Assembly (NCBI GenBank): GCA_947169755.1
Contig: CAMVQX010000023.1
Span: 1 to 15,031 of the forward strand
Direction of reading: 5' to 3'
DNA length: 15,031 bases
From: an uncultured bacterium
GTDB lineage: Bacteria > Cyanobacteriota > Vampirovibrionia > Gastranaerophilales > Gastranaerophilaceae
Made by a program: the position numbers and the translations under genes
Notes under the pieces: generated by a model
The model's database searches: none
The model's input: the letters and a program-made list of their open reading frames with translations, nothing else
What the model was told of the DNA's origin: nothing
Part shown: one piece after another, positions 14,925-15,031 of the stretch
How the letters are laid out: each line of letters starts with the position of its first letter
How positions within the stretch are numbered: position 1 is the stretch's first letter

Positions 14925-15031
14925 AAGGTGGGTATTTATTCGTATTGCGGGGCTTATGCCGCCCCTGCACCCCTGTTTTACAAAAATATATTTGACTTTA
15001 CCAATGGTACTCCATTTCTTTGACCGCAAAG
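14925..15031. other. Gene-free, GC-richer block at the right edge; possible dispersed intergenic repeat
   Basis: No convincing ORF with a ribosome site was found here on either strand. The block contains a second hairpin (GGGGC 14949-14953 with GCCCC 14961-14965), the near-palindrome TACCAATGGTA, and clustered G and C runs that stand out from neighbouring intergenic DNA. It may be part of a dispersed repeat or the edge of an element continuing beyond the window. Confidence 0.4.

Noticed and set aside
15014..15031. ORF beginning near the right edge on the plus strand
   Set aside because: Only a handful of codons are visible, with no ribosome site, inside a block that looks like an intergenic repeat.

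Overview
The window is a low-GC, densely packed stretch of a bacterial chromosome. It encodes a family 9 (ADP-heptose/LPS type) glycosyltransferase, which implies an outer membrane, plus the MEP-pathway enzyme IspD, an L10-leader-controlled rplJ-rplL pair and a secreted GH13 amylase. My best guess, inferred from gene content and style rather than a database match, is a non-photosynthetic gut relative of cyanobacteria (Vampirovibrionia/Melainabacteria, e.g. Gastranaerophilales). PanC is free-standing, unlike the PanC-cytidylate kinase fusion of photosynthetic cyanobacteria. No phage, transposon or CRISPR was seen.

Layout. 1-1520 (-): a signal-peptide GH13 alpha-amylase-family enzyme, cut by the left edge. 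1521-1597: divergent promoters that appear to share one palindromic -35 hexamer. 1598-7888 (+): a tight six-gene run of glycosyltransferase, GAF-GGDEF-HD-GYP signalling protein, thiL, ispD, panC and an unrecognised two-TM protein. Most of its junctions overlap, and it has several internal promoter candidates. 7896-9259 (+): promoter, L10 leader, a further structured leader segment, rplJ, an intergenic hairpin, rplL and a strong terminator. 9254-13730 (-): a two-gene DNA-repair operon. It encodes a 1283-residue protein with two tandem UvrD-type helicase modules, the first degenerate and the second intact, followed by a small Cas4/AddB-like iron-sulfur PD-(D/E)XK nuclease. 13833-14820 (-): a small two-TM protein and an SPFH/prohibitin protein. 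14821-15031: no gene seen, but two hairpins and a GC-rich block that looks like an intergenic repeat.

How it fits together. The plus-strand run mixes envelope sugar transfer, c-di-GMP signalling and cofactor/isoprenoid synthesis (thiamine diphosphate, MEP pathway, pantothenate) and looks like a housekeeping operon. The most unusual item is the rearranged AddAB-like helicase-nuclease. The dead helicase (AddB/RecC role) and the live helicase (AddA role) are in one chain, and only one nuclease is present, as a separate iron-sulfur subunit. Other points of interest are the near-leaderless start sites, the extended rplJ leader, the degenerate HD-GYP domain and the cyclase-like tail of the unknown membrane protein.
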